Source: Globodera rostochiensis
Lineage: Eukaryota; Nematoda; Chromadorea; Rhabditida; Heteroderidae
Direction of reading: 5' to 3'
DNA: 64,000 nucleotides
Assembly: GCA_018350325.1 (NCBI GenBank)
Contig: JAEVLN010000022.1
Span: 124,001-188,000, forward strand
The position numbers were made by a program, and so were the translations under genes. The number at the start of each line of letters is the position of its first letter. Positions within the stretch are counted from its first letter, which is position 1. Positions 44,326 through 56,786 of the stretch are shown piece by piece. Under the pieces are notes generated by a model. That model was not told where the DNA came from, did not search any database, and worked only from the letters and a program-made list of their open reading frames with translations.

Positions 44326-46576
44326 ATGGAAGAGAAGGTGCGTGCAGAGAATGCTTCTGCCACTGTGGAAGATAAAACGCATGGTTGTTCCGAGCACGTT
44401 GTGGAAATAGAGGTCTAGCAGAATTCATAACAAAAATTGAAATTGGTTGGAATCTCCCACCCTCGCCCCGGGGTGTAAAATTTAAATTGGTTGGAAGTTC
44501 CCCCCCCCTCCTTCGGGTGTGGTTGGAAGTGCCCCCGGGGGATTTGCTTGTTCATGAACGGTTAAACGGACGGAGTTTTTGGGAGAAACCGGGGTAACGA
44601 TAACCGGGGGCCGCCTTTTAACCGGTTTTGAACAACTTTATTAAGCAGCTTCGGGGGGACCTTTAATTCCAATTCCTTTCATTGACCAGTGGAAACAATT
44701 CGACTTTCTCTCCGCTATTAGCGGTCTCTACACGGCTTCGGTTGAACGTCGAAAGTGCAATTTGAGTGTGCTCGTGCAGGGGAATTTGGGCGATTTGGAG
44801 GGGAAAATGGTCAGTTTATTAGAAATTAACTGAAATATTATTAATATTTAAAGCTTAGTTTAGGTGATTTTAACCGTGCACGACGTGGGAAAGAACAATT
44901 TGTGCTTTGTGGACTATGTGAACAGTCCGTCGATGGCGTCGCTTCGTGAGCGAGCAGTGTTTCTCCACGTTTGTGTGCCTGGTCAGGAACCAGAGGCCCC
45001 AATTTTCACTGGACAGTCTGTGCCTGATTTGCCATTGTTAAGCATTTCAATATTTTAAGCTTCCCGTCGATTGATCAGCTCGGCGATGCCATGGCCCAAA
45101 TATTGCGCCATTTCAAAATCGTCAGTTGTTTTGCGGTGGGCGAAGGTGCCGGTGCGGACATTTGTTGCCGATTTGCTGTAAAAGCACAAACCGTCGGCCG
45201 TTCTTTTTTTATTTTAATTTTAGTTGGATTTCCCCTCACTGGTCAAGGGAATGGTGCTGATCCACTGCACTTCCACACCCCATGGCATTGTTAAGCATAT
45301 CAAAGAGATTGTGAGTGTTATTTGTCGAGACTTGGATTTCCGGGATCGGGACTTAGATTAACTCTTTGAACCGGGATCGGAAAAGCCAACCGAAGTGCTT
45401 TTATCATTATCTTCGATCTTTATTATTTGTCAATATTCATCCTTCTCAGAATCATTCAAGTTGAAGGCGCGAGGTGAAGCTGATCCAATTCGCCTTTATC
45501 ACAAAATTTTCCGACCGTTTTTCCATAAAATCCCGATGGGTTTTGAATCGGGATTCCAATACACCGGGAATCCGACCGGTCCCGAACACTATTGAGAGAG
45601 CTATTAAATTTGACAATTTTGAAAAGAAAATAAAGAGTTGCAGTTAAGCTTGCCGGTTTGCGTCTCGAAGATGGCGAAATGACTCAATCCGGATGGAACT
45701 ATTTGTTGACCCACCGTTTCGGAAATGTTTCCCATTTCGATGAATAAAGGGGAAAAAAAGGATTTTTTAGCACAATTTGGACGCAACACAAAAACATTAC
45801 GTTGACCTGCTCAAGTCGGTGATGAATAAGCGCAATTTGAGCCGTTATTTGTACAGCTTCGGCCATCGAAGCGATTTTACTGATCGACTCAAAGAAAAGC
45901 TGGCAAAGTGCGTTTGATTTGCGGGGTTAAATTCACAAATTGGCTGGGGACTTTGGTTGTCGGCCGGTTCTAACCCGGACCGGTTGGCTGGGGTCTGACA
46001 AATGAGTACCCGGACAGTTTCGGCGGGGGTGGCACGGCACGGTTCCAAATGGGGCATTTGTAATGTCAATGAAACCGGCGATTTCCTTCAGCGTGGATGT
46101 TCTGCTGGTGACGGGAGCAAATGCGCCGCACAATGACGTGGGTGGGGTGGGGGAACAACACGCCTTAGGGGACGAAAGCGGGCAGTCTTTGATGGCATCA
46201 GAGACTATATTTGTTTCTGCTCGTCCAGAACATGATGCACATGTTCAACAACATGAACAAGGATCGCACGGGTCTGTTGCTGGCTGAAGGATGTTTGGAT
46301 GTGCTGGAGGAGGCGGTCAGAAATGAATAAATTAATCCGACTGAAAACTTTCTGCTGAAGCCTGACAATGTGACTTCTGCGATGATTTTGCTCGGTCAAC
46401 GCCATGGCCTTTTTAATGATCTGACCCTTCCGATCATAAAACAATCCGGGATGGAGCCAAATCGAAGGTTTTTGACCGAATTGGAATAAAAATGGAAATA
46501 AAATTCAGTGTTCCTCCGCCGACTGAAGGCGCGACCGCCTTCGGCTTGTTCAAGCACAGAGCCGACTGCGACCTGA
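44326..46576 (+). CDS. NDRG-family protein (N-myc downstream-regulated gene-like)
   Basis: Exons read MEEKVRAENASATVED (from ATG 44326), IDQWKQFDFLSAISGLYTA, then LSVLVQGNLGDLEGKM and VILTVHDVGKNNLCFVDYVN (about 44865-44925). They continue with AVFLHVCVPGQEPEAPIF, FPSIDQLGDAMAQILRHFKI, and the degenerate nucleophile elbow VGEGAGADICCRFA. LDFPSLVKGMVLIHCTSTPH, LAGLRLEDGEMTQSGWNYLL, NKRNLSRYLYSFGHRSDFTD and ISFSVDVLLVTGANAPHNDV follow, then MMHMFNNMNKDRTGLLLAE. NDRG proteins have an alpha/beta-hydrolase fold but lack the catalytic Ser, as here (GEGAG instead of GxSxG). They act in stress response and membrane traffic. The C-terminus is uncertain: it may stop near 46330, or splice to an Arg/Ser-rich exon ending at 46576 that resembles NDRG tails. 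Several introns contain repeats (44420-44640, 45320-45590). Confidence 0.8.
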
Positions 46577-47046
46577 CATTTCAGGCCTGAGAACCGGGAC
46601 ATAAACAAGCCATTGACTGACTGCTGGGTTGTGAAATGCTTCTAATATTGAGATTAAATTCGTCTATTTAATGATGAATGAATGGAATGTTCGCCTTTTT
46701 TATTTCGGATGGAAATATTAATTTATTTTTCCATTTCTTTCTTTTGTTTTTGATTTGCGAGACGGTAAATTATTAGTTAAATTTATTTAATTAATTACAT
46801 ACAAAGAAAGTGCTGATTAGTAATAAATACATTAAACGGTGGGGGGGGGGTGATCGGTCCCTCCTCCTCTCCCCTCTTTCATCGGTGGAGCGGGCGAATA
46901 TTTGCTTTTACGTTTTTGTCTTCACCTTCTTCGGCCGAATAAGGCGGTATTTGGATGGGTGGCAGATGGCCAGACGGATCCAACATTTCTGAATGAAGCT
47001 AATTGATCGGTTAATTTGCCCCGTACTTTTGATCACTCCCAAATAG
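46577..47046. other. Convergent intergenic stretch
   Basis: AT-rich sequence with a poly-G run at 46841-46850, between the 3' ends of the NDRG-like (+) and Gly-rich (-) genes. No gene was seen. Confidence 0.45.
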
Positions 47047-47761
47047 TTAATGTTTACCCTGAGGGTTGAAGTTGCCTTTGGAAGTGCCGTAACTGCTCGG
47101 AGAGCCTCCGCCCATATTCGACCCAAAACCTCCGCCACCGAATCCGCCCATGCCGCCGCCTTCCATTCCCCCGCCACTCATTCCGCCATCCATTGGCATT
47201 CCGCCGCCGCCACCACCACCAGTCATTCCACCGCCGGCACTCATACCGCCGCCCATTCCCATGCTGCTACCGCCCATGGCCATGCCACCCCCGCCACCCA
47301 TCCCTCCACCTTGGATGAGTTATTGTGACGTCAGATGACTATAGTTTTCGGCACTTACCATAGCCCATTCCGCCGCCACCGCCGCCGCCGCCCATGTCTC
47401 CGCCACCCATCATCCCCCCGCCCATCATGCCGCCTCCCATGCCGCTCATGTCGCCGCCGCCCATGCCACCGCCGCCCATACTCATTGAGCCCCCCATGTC
47501 ACCGCCACCCATGCCACCATCGGGCATTCCCCCGCCCATCCCTGCGGCAAAAAGTGTTTATTATGAGAGTAGGGAATTATATAAAGTCTCTGATCAGCAA
47601 AGATCGAGGGGATTTCAGACGAATGGCTCAAAATGTTCAAATTTACCGCCGTCGGGCATTCCGCCACCGCCACCGCCGTCCATTCCACCTCCCCACTGGC
47701 CAAGCGCTGATCTGGCAACGATCAAGAAAAAGGATAATTGAACGCTGATGAGAGGAGACAT
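47047..47761 (-). CDS. Gly/Met-rich secreted protein
   Basis: Three exons (47761-47647, 47541-47359, 47309-47047) join in frame to 186 aa. It starts MSPLISVQLSFFLIVARS with cleavage likely after ALGQ, then is almost entirely GGG, GGM, GGGM and MGGG repeats, ending YGTSKGNFNPQGKH. There are no cysteines in the repeat part. Such glycine-rich proteins serve as structural components of eggshell, cuticle or gland secretions in nematodes; the exact role cannot be read from sequence. The opposite strand is open in several frames (Pro/His-rich), but this is a shadow of the GGN codons. The signal peptide and clean GT-AG splices support the minus-strand reading. Confidence 0.8.
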
Positions 47762-50700
47762 CGGAGAGTGATTCTGATCGAAATATTCCGTGAGGAGGAG
47801 AAACTTCCGATTCAGCAAATGATTGGAGATGGGCGAGGACGGATACATAAATAGCAAAACTGTCCATTCATTCCGCAATTTTGGGAAGTTGGACTGATCT
47901 GAAAAAGCAAAAAATTCCCGAAAATGGAGCAAACAAAGACTGAAGACACATTTAGTGAAGAAAGAAAGATCGCTTGGGAAGAGGAAAATGATCGGACTCA
48001 TCGGTGATGAAGTGGGTGGTGATCCATTCACTTTCAGGCTGTGGAGGCGACGATCGACGGTCACTATTTATGGGATGGACAAAAATTGTAAAACTAAACA
48101 TGAAAAAACATTGGTAGATTATAATATATTTGCAACCTTTTAATTATTGAAAGCACGACGGGACGGCGCCAGGGAGGCCAAAATGCCCTATTTTTATGGC
48201 AAATCGCATAATTTTGCCATATTTTAGAACTTAGTGAAAATTTCTCATTTCTTGAGGGAAAAATGAGAATTTCTCTAGGATAGTGCTCCATGATTCGTAC
48301 AATTTGAAGTTAAAATCGTTAAAAAATTTTCCCGGGACCTCTCCCGTTCATAAAAAAGCTTCAAAAAATTACATATTTTAAAATTTTCGTTGCAAATCTC
48401 TTAACAAATTGAGCCCAAAAATTCAACACTTCTCGGCGGCCAACCTGCCCTCAAAAAATTTGTTTATTTGAAAATTCCTTAAGAAAAATTGCCATAAAAA
48501 TGCCATATTTTTGAACTCTCGATGCCATATTTACTTTTTAATGAAGTCGACTTTTGATAATTTACTTTTTGATGGAGTGATTTGGAAATGCATTTGCATT
48601 ATTTCGCACCCAACGACGGACGGACGGACGGAGTGCACTTTTGGCGACGATTGACCCATTTTTTGCGTTTGTCTCTGCTTCCAATTCGCCGTCAATTTCG
48701 GAGGGTGAAGAGAAAAGAAGAAATTGGGAGGAAAAAGAAAAGAAAAAATTGGGAGAAAAAGGAAAGGAAAAGGGAAAAAGAAAAAGCCGAATTTTGTGGT
48801 CGATGGATCGAAAGCGGCGAAATAAATGGTCGGCGCCGTCGGCGGTCAGTTTCTGTCGGCTGTCGCGTTGCAACAAAACTTTTGCTTCCTTCCCCCAAAA
48901 CGGCAGTATAAGCCTAAACATTCATTTATTTATTCATTCGTTCGCATTTCATTCATTAGGGAGGCTATTTTAGTGCTAATTACCCTAAATAGTTTCGTAG
49001 TTAAATAATGGCTTATAAACCTCAAATAATTACTAAAAATGACTTGTAAAATTAATTTAAAAAAAAAAATTCGATTAGAGGTTATATGATTCATATGAAG
49101 AAACTCAAACTCATTTTAAAAGTCAGAAACAATTTGTTATTTTTTGGGCTTTCAAAGAAACCTAAAACCGTTGCTCTCTGAACATCCGTCGTAATCGGAT
49201 CGGATCAAAGTTAGCCCAGCCCAGATTCAATAGTTCCCCCCCCCCCCTCATTGACTATGATCTCTCGATCATTAGTGATCAACGTCGGGATTACCATTTT
49301 CAAGCACAGATTGTGTGAATGGCTGTGGGATGGGGTAGGGTTTGCTATTAATTTTGATCGGTTCTCATCTGATTCTCTCCCCCCCCCATACCTTCAAGCC
49401 GTGCAAATCCCGTCCTGCTTCATCTTTTTGTTGCGTAATGCTTTTAATCAATCCATTCATTTATGTTTTATTTCATCTCCAAAGAACCAGTCCGACCTCC
49501 AAAAACAAAACTATCTGCCCAATGCTTTTACCCAAGGCTCACAGAAAAACATTCTGCAGGCAATAAGCAGCATATATAACCGTTAAACTTTAAATATTAT
49601 TTTTAATTACCCCCCCCCCCCTCCCTCTCTATTTGTATCGACTCGCTTTTGCAAGTGACCGCTGGAGGGGGACGGATGTGCTAAAAGCCATTAAATCTAA
49701 AAATTCTGGGTTTTTCTCAAAAAAACAGAATTCTGGTGCCCAAAATGAGAACAGAACCGAGCACATCCAGATAGATACTGACTGAACTGATACGGAGGCG
49801 TCATTTGTTGCAGGAAAATTTTAATTTTAAAATAAATCTTTTAAAAAGAAAATCATTTTGCCTGTTACATGCAAAATTTATTTGCTCTATTTCATTTTTT
49901 TAATTGGAATTCGTTTTCAACCGTTTTCTACAATTGCGCTCTCTGCCATTCATTTTTTCTCCGAAGTCCCAAATTTTTCAATTCCCCCCCCCGCCCCGCC
50001 CCGCATTTTCTTTTCCGCTTGATTTATTTGTTCCTTTACACACAAATCCATAAAGGGGTGCTGGTGCTGGTGATTATGAGAAGCGAGCCTCCGATGGATG
50101 ATGGGCGAGAGATCACTGGAAGAGTGGGGGGAGTTGGGGGGGGGGGGGTCCTTCGGGTCGTGGGGGGGGGGGGGGGGGTGCTTCGCCAAGGCGAAGGGCA
50201 AATGGAAGGATTGATTGGGATTTAGGGAGTTTTGTTGGGATATTCAGCCGAAGGATGGATATATCCAGGCTTGGGCAAGCCACTGCCACTGCTGCTGTTG
50301 TTGCTGATGATGAGGCGTCGTCGCTGCGGCGACCGGTTCCTTCCGATTGTCGTTGCGCGAGTTGTTTCGCCCGTCCGTCTCCCTCCCGCTCCGCCATTTT
50401 GCATTTCCATTGCTTGATATACTCCAATACGGCCAAAACAGCGCAAAATTGCCTCCAATCAACGGCAGGTGGTCGAATTGCGTGGACAAATGCTGGCGAT
50501 GAATGCGTCCAACGCCACATTTTTAAGGCGTCCAGAAGTGACGACTTGCGCAAATAGCCCAAAGTCCACACAAAAAGCAATTTGAACATCCAAACGCGTA
50601 AATTCCATTTGTTACTTAATTATTCGGTCAATAATTGCAAATTGTGCCGGATGACCCCCCCCCCCCCCCTCACCCCAATAATTCATTTCTCAAAATGAAA

Positions 50701-50908
50701 GTCGCGGAAGCAAATGCTTCGTAATTGGTGCAGATATTGTGACACAAAATTTCCCAATGCAAGTCAAATCGATTGACTTGCAACCCGCTGATTTGTGAGC
50801 AATGAATGTCAATTAATGATCAAAAAATAATAAAAGCTCATTAAATTTAATCGATTCCATTAACAATATGTAATTTAGAGAGCAAATAAATCCCCCAATT
50901 TATGCCGA
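47762..50908. other. Intergenic region between divergent genes
   Basis: It includes the upstream sides of the Gly-rich gene and PTR gene 2. A degenerate hairpin-repeat copy lies near 48430-48450. Poly-C/G runs occur at 49229-49240, 49609-49622, 50135-50180 and 50656-50672, and a Lys/Glu-rich AG-biased stretch at 48700-48800. Minus-strand ORFs at 50589-50113 have no recognisable domain and end in homopolymer. No supported gene was found. Confidence 0.5.
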
Positions 50909-53900
50909 ATGGGCCGTCTCCTCTTTTTGCCGATTGGCGTTTCGGTGGCAGATTGGGCGGAGGAAAAAACATTCCATAGCTTTCGGCGGCTGGGGCTTTG
51001 GGTGTCCCACTGTCCCTGGACTACCATAATCATATCGTAAGAATGCCATAATAAATACCCACGCCCAATGTCCGACCTCATTCCCCCAACATTACCAGAG
51101 TGTTGGTGGCAGCTGTACTTTCAACCGGTGTAATCAACTTCAAGGAGGTCAACAATGTCAGGGATCACTTCAGGTACTTATTAATTGCCTTGAGGGTTTT
51201 TTTGGCCAACGACTTCTTTCGTACTCTCTGAGTTCCCCGCAGGGCCTGTTTAGGAAATTCGACTAAAAAACTCTTCCCGAAATTTCAGTGCCGACAATTC
51301 GCCAAGTCGGCGCGAATTTCTTGTGGCCCGCGAGTTTTTCAAGGAGTTGGGAGGGTTGTTCCATGTTGTGGTGGCCATTGAAGCAGCTGACGGAGAAAGT
51401 TTGCTCAGACCGAGGCAAAGATTACGATGATACCCTCATTATATTGGCAAATAATTAATGAATTTTATTTTAGGTATATTGACAAGGCTTTGGAAGTGGA
51501 AGATTTTCTACAATACAAGCTGAAGGTTCGGCATTTTGAACGTCTTTGGCCCCCTCCCTATTCTAAGAGCGGGTTTAGACACGGCATCCCCCCGAATAAA
51601 TGACCGACCGATTGGAGACGTACTCCCCCCCCCCTCCCAAACAGGTCGAACACGAAGGCGTCCATTACGCGTACAGCGACTTCTGCGGCGCCCAATGTGA
51701 GACCAGTGACGCGGTGAACATCTTCCTGACGGTGTTCCGTGATGTTCAACACCGAGGCAAAGGCAATATCAAACTAACCTTTCCGACCATCGACGTGTTT
51801 GGACACCGCATTTACCTGGCCAACAACATCTTCCAGGTCCAACTGAACAATCGGTGGGTTTGAGGCTACCAAATACTTTTGATCTTTTGGAAGAATTGTG
51901 AATGAATTCAACAACTAACTATAAGGCGATCTTCTCGTTAAGATCACATCTTGTTGAAGGGGCCAAAGTGATCACAATTAATTTCCACGCCATTTTCCCA
52001 AACTCCACGATGGAAGCCGTGATGAAAAAGTGGGAACATTCCGTGTACGATTTCGCGCTGAACTCGCGCAACGATTCGTTGCTGAAGTTACACGCCACCT
52101 CGGAGGGTTTGGTTTCTGAGGAAGTGCGAAGGACAGGTAAAGTAAATAAGCCATTGGGTTCCGCATTTCTTCGATACAATAAAGATACGTACAATATTTA
52201 AATTATCGTTATCGGAAAATATCGAAAAAATAACAATTTATCGCGATAATTTTTTATTAAATTTTTAAGGATTTTTCCCTGTAAAGGCTCCATTTCTTAG
52301 TGTTTTTATTAGTAATTTAATTACTTTCAGTCCTTTCGATGTCAAACATTTTTTAAAGAAACTTTATTTTTTGGAAGGAGGAGGAGCCGAACGTACCGAT
52401 AGGTGCCGTCTGAAATTTTTAATGAATTTTAAGCACCTTTTGCTACGGAATTTGGAGAAAGTTTTGAAAAATTAAAACAAAGTTTCTTAATTTTTAAATA
52501 AAATTTTTCACCTTTTACCTTTTTTTCCCTCGCTATGTGATAGTTTGATAAATTATCTTACGATACGATTATAACATGAATTATCGTATCGTGCCAAAAA
52601 AATTCTTTTAAAAAGGTTTTGGGTAATTCGAAGATTGAAAATAGCACGGCCCATTTATCAATATTTCAATGCCCTGAAAGAATAATGTGTTTTAGGCATT
52701 GAAGTGCTTCCGCTGATGCCGATCAGTTTGTTAGTGATCATCATCTTTACGGTGGTTTGCTTTTGAACCGATTTGTGCCATTTGACTTGAAGTTTTTATT
52801 AAACCCAAAGGTGACCACTTCACTGAAACGGGACCAAATCAGAAGCAAGCCTTGGGAGGCCATGGTGGGCGTGCTGTGCCCCATTCTTTCCGTTGGCGCT
52901 TCTTTCGGCACACTTTTTTGGGTAATCTTTTTTGTTTTTTGCTCATTCCCTATTAAATTTGGTTATTAGCTCGGTTTCGAGTTCTTGCCCATTCTGGTGG
53001 TCGTGCCCTTCTTGATCTTGGCCATAGGGGTCGACGACGTGTTCATCTTCCTCCACTGCTGGGCCCATACCGACCCGAAGAAAGAGCCTCGAGAACGAGT
53101 GGCCGATATGCTCGGCTCCGCCGGGCCCTCCGTCACCATCACTTCGCTGACTAATTGGCTCAGCTTCACCATCGGAATCGCAACGCCAACGCCGGCTATT
53201 CGGGCACGTTTTGCCAAGAATGGGAGGGGGGGGACTTTAAATTAACTTATTTTATATTTATTGCTGTTGAATTTCAGACTTTCTGTGTGTTCATTTCGGT
53301 GGCCGTTCTCTATGCTTATTTGTATCAGCTGTTCTTCTACACTGCTGTGATGATGATCGGAGGACGGCGTGAAGTGGAAGAAAGGAATGCCTATTTGCCT
53401 TGCCTCAAAGTTCGGACCCATAAGGTACCAAAGTGCCAATTTCTGTCCCCTTTTTTGATTTCAAAATTTTAGCACAATATAAGCGCAAAAGGCACAACGG
53501 TTGAGAGCAGAAAGAATTTGAGCGAAAATTTGTGGCGATTGGGCTCCAACTTGGTCGATTGGTACGTGGACTTTGTGATTAGTTGGACAGCTCGAATTCT
53601 GTTGGCCGCAACTCTGATCATCTACTGGGCATTTTCCGCTTATGGCGGTAAATTACACATAAACTATTAGTGATTTATTGTCCCATCCCATTTTTCGAAT
53701 TCAGTCGCTCAGATCAAAGTGGGCTTAACATCGGAGAAACTTTTCCTGGATGACTCGCCTCTGCTTGAACTTGTCCGTTTACAAAACAACGTGATCTTCA
53801 AGGAGGGCGGTCAAGTCAGTGTATCTTTCCCAATTTAAATAAAATTGCATCAGATGGCCGTTTTTGTGAATAATCCTGGAGATTTGCACAAACCGTCGGC

Positions 53901-55515
53901 CATTCCGGAGATTATGCGCATTTTGGAGCGATTTGAACACGCCAACGGCAGCGTGGGCCCTTCCAGCACGCAAATGTGGCTAAATCCCTATTTGCCATTC
54001 ATCGGACTCCAGGCGAGAAACGAGAAATGTCATTAAACTCAATTTAATCTAATTAAACTCTTCCAGAACCGGGGTTCCATCGACTTCCGCTACAAGTACC
54101 TGTACGACTTTTTCGCCATCCCCGAATATCACCGGTGGAGCCATTTTGTCAGCCTAGGCCCAAAAGAGTATGAATAAACCTTTACCACCCCAAAATGCCA
54201 TCCAAAATCAATCCCCCCAAGGGATTGCACTAACGAACGTCCCTCCTGCGTCAACAAATTCTTCTTCTCCACCGGCTTCCAAAACGCCGTTGCTTGGAGC
54301 GACCGTTTGGAGCTGTTGCAACGCTGGCGCAAGTTGGCTGGCGAATACGCTCATCTGAATCTTACCGTATACGAGGACTTCAGGTACAGTACATTAACCA
54401 CTTTTTATTCAAAATTGTTCTCACCGTCTTTAAGTATGTATGCTGACCAGCTGCTCAGCATTCCGTCAGTCACCATACAAACTGGTTAGTTTTAATTCAA
54501 ATTACACAAATTCTCTAAACTTTCAGTTGGCTTCGCTCTTCTCTGCATGACCATCGTTTTGGTGATGTTCACGCCGTCAATCAGCACCATTCTACCAGGA
54601 ACCGCTTGCGTGCTCTCCATCAACTTGGGGGTGTTCGGACTGCTCTTTTATTGGAACATCGACTTGGATCCCATCTCCATGACTACAACGTTTTTTTTGA
54701 AAACATTTTCAAAAACCCTTTGTGAACTCCTTCCCGCAGTTTGATGGCCATTGGACTGTCCGTGGACTTTGTCGCTCACATTAGCTTCCATTATTACAAA
54801 GGCGAGATTGAGGATTGTCGGGAAAGACTTCGACACGCCCTCAGTTCCATCGCATGGCCTATGCTGCAGGCCGCACTGTCCACCGTGCTCTCATTGATGG
54901 TTTTGGTGCTGATCCACGCCTATATGGTCCAGGTGGGTAAGGGGTTGCCTTGTTTTCTAATAAACTTCTTCCAATTTAAAAAAAACCCGATTCTTCCCAG
55001 GTATTTGTGAAGGTCGTCCTGCTGGTCGTCATGTTAGGCCTCATCCACGGATTGGTCGTTCTTCCGGTTGTGTACGCGGCCATTCCTTTCCAAAAGGCGA
55101 GTGGCATCAACGGCACTTCTGCCGAGGGTTCATCTACTCAATCAACGACGGGGAGCAGTTCGGCAATGGAAGAAAGCGGAAATGGGTCGAACTCCGTCCC
55201 AAAAAGGCCGGCGCGGAAGGTGTCCTTCAAAGATGCGTTGCGCATTGGACTAGGCGGACCGGTTCAGAAAGTGCAGCCGATCAAAATTGCGGTTGGACAT
55301 TTTCGCTTAAATTAAATTATATTTAATTTTAGGTCGGCTGTTCTCCCGAATTGCAACGAAAAGCAACGCAAAAGCCAATAATAAATGAAGAGAGTGAGTC
55401 GAACAAAGGCGCCGAAGTGGCCGAGAAATGGAATAGGAATAGGACGCCGCATCACCAACGGCGGCTCGACAAAAGCCCGTCGAGGACGGCACACGGCACA
55501 GTGGCCAGGGGTTGA
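50909..55515 (+). CDS. Patched-related (PTR) sterol-sensing-domain permease, gene 2
   Basis: The start is ATG 50909 ([20 protein letters not shown]), chosen because it opens the exon that splices (GT at 51039) into TM1, [20 protein letters not shown]. The stop is at 55513-55515. Domains in order: extracellular loop 1 ([19 protein letters not shown], 51650-51850), TM2 [20 protein letters not shown]3-4 [20 protein letters not shown] (53000-53040), then [20 protein letters not shown]. Loop 2 includes [19 protein letters not shown] and [19 protein letters not shown]7-12 follow, with [20 protein letters not shown] (TM10) and [20 protein letters not shown]. The two Asp-bearing motifs (GVDD, SVDF) are those used for proton relay in RND proteins. 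The tail is Ser/Asn-rich and basic. Three introns use GC donors: 51415-51473, 53204-53277 and 54013-54066. Intron 52140-52690 carries a hairpin-repeat copy. Confidence 0.9.
52388..52415. repeat. Diverged GATA-loop hairpin repeat copy in a PTR gene 2 intron
   Basis: The core gaacgtaccgataggtgccg + tctg keeps the GATA loop and the paired positions TACC/GGTG with G-T wobble, followed by gaaatttttaatg-type tail sequence. Confidence 0.6.
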
Positions 55516-56786
55516 TCACCGATCACTAATTGATTGATTGATCGGCGCCCTTTTTTGTTTTTAAAATGTTATAATTATAATGTGCTCGATGTCGCGCGTT
55601 TTTCTTATGTTTTTTTGAGAAAAAAGGTTATTAACAACATTAAAAGCATCTTTAACTCGTGACATGACGTTGCAATGCGCTCGCTGCTTCTCCCTCTAGC
55701 GGTTCCCTTCCAATGGAATTACCAAAAACGGAAGAAATCTCATCCCTTCCACTCTCTTCCCCTTCTCTCTCTCTGGCACTCTCTTTACAATGTGTTCTCT
55801 CTCCCCCTTCTCTTTCTCTCTCTGTCACTCTCTTTACAATGTGTTCTCTCTCCCCCTTCTCTTTCTCTCTCTGTCACTCTCTTTACAAAGTGTTCTCTCT
55901 CCCCCTTCTCTTTCTCTCTCTGTCACTCTCTTTACAAAGTGTTCTCTCTCCCCCTTCTCTCTCTCTCTGGCACTCTCTTTACAATGTGTTCTCTCTCCCT
56001 CTTCTCTTTCTCTGTCACTCTCTCCCTCCATTTTCTTTCATTTCCCGAATTGCTGCAATATTTTGTGCCATTTCTGTTTTACTTCATTTGTGGCAACAAT
56101 TTCTCTCATTTTACCTGTCGTCCCCATTTTAATTACGCTAAATTACTTAACTTAATTCACATTTGGATGCTTCTGAGGGTAGAAATGAAGGTACTTTATG
56201 TATGTACTATGTATACACAAATTAATACATTAAATTAATTAAATTAAATAAAAGTTTGGTATTAAACGATGAAGAATGGTTGGTTTGGTTAGTTTCGTTT
56301 TAAAAAAGGTTCAAAGAAAGTTTACATATTAAGGGCATGGGGGTAGAGGAGGCTTCTCTTCTGAGACTGATTCATTGTGAGTAAAAGACGGAAGATCACA
56401 AAGCTTCTTTCTCTACAACAGCGGCGAAATGCTGGTACCGTATACCATCGCTCTGCCACCATCCAATGGCGTACTGTAGGCTTCTCCAATGCTTTTCAGA
56501 ATGCCCTTTTCATCGGTTGTTGGTCGGTCGACACACGCAGCTTCCCGCTAGCGGCTAATGGAGGAGGGAGCATTGCGACCTGCCTTTGGGGGATGACGGC
56601 AACCGCCCACTGCTGGTTGGCACGCGGCAGAGGGATCATCTCGCACACGTGCACTTTGGGAGAGCTGAACGGTTTGATCATTTACCCAAGCTGATCAGAT
56701 CAGAGCCTGTTTAAGAACAGTTCAGAGTCCCAATTATTGTTTCATTAAAGCCAAAAAGGGTTTTAAATTTTTTTTATTTAAATGTT
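55516..56786. other. Intergenic region containing a pyrimidine-rich array
   Basis: Apart from the array at 55745-56030, I see AT-rich sequence. ORFs at 56377-56694 (+) and 56496-56681 (-) overlap each other and carry no domain that I recognise. They are left uncalled. Confidence 0.45.
55745..56030. repeat. Pyrimidine-rich minisatellite, 46-48-bp unit, about 5-6 copies
   Basis: The unit is cactctctttacaatgtgtt + ctctctcccccttctctttc + tctctctgt. Copies differ at acaatg/acaaag and in the length of the tctct run. All three plus frames stay open across it (Ser/Leu-rich), which is a repeat artefact. Confidence 0.9.

Noticed and set aside
47050..47741. Pro/His-rich plus-strand ORFs opposite the Gly-rich gene
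   Set aside because: They are antisense shadows of GGN codons; the minus strand has a signal peptide and splice sites.
48562..48973. Lys/Glu-rich overlapping ORFs on both strands
   Set aside because: AG-biased low complexity with no domain, no splice structure and no clear start.
50113..50589. Minus-strand 158-aa ORF starting MFKLLFVWTLGYLRK
   Set aside because: The start looks like a signal peptide, but the rest is low complexity ending in homopolymer and several frames are open; no domain.
55675..56238. Plus-strand Ser/Leu-rich ORF of 187 aa
   Set aside because: All three frames are open across the pyrimidine-rich array, so this is a repeat artefact.
56377..56694. 105-aa plus ORF and opposing minus ORF
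   Set aside because: No recognisable domain or splice support; the two strands are equally open.
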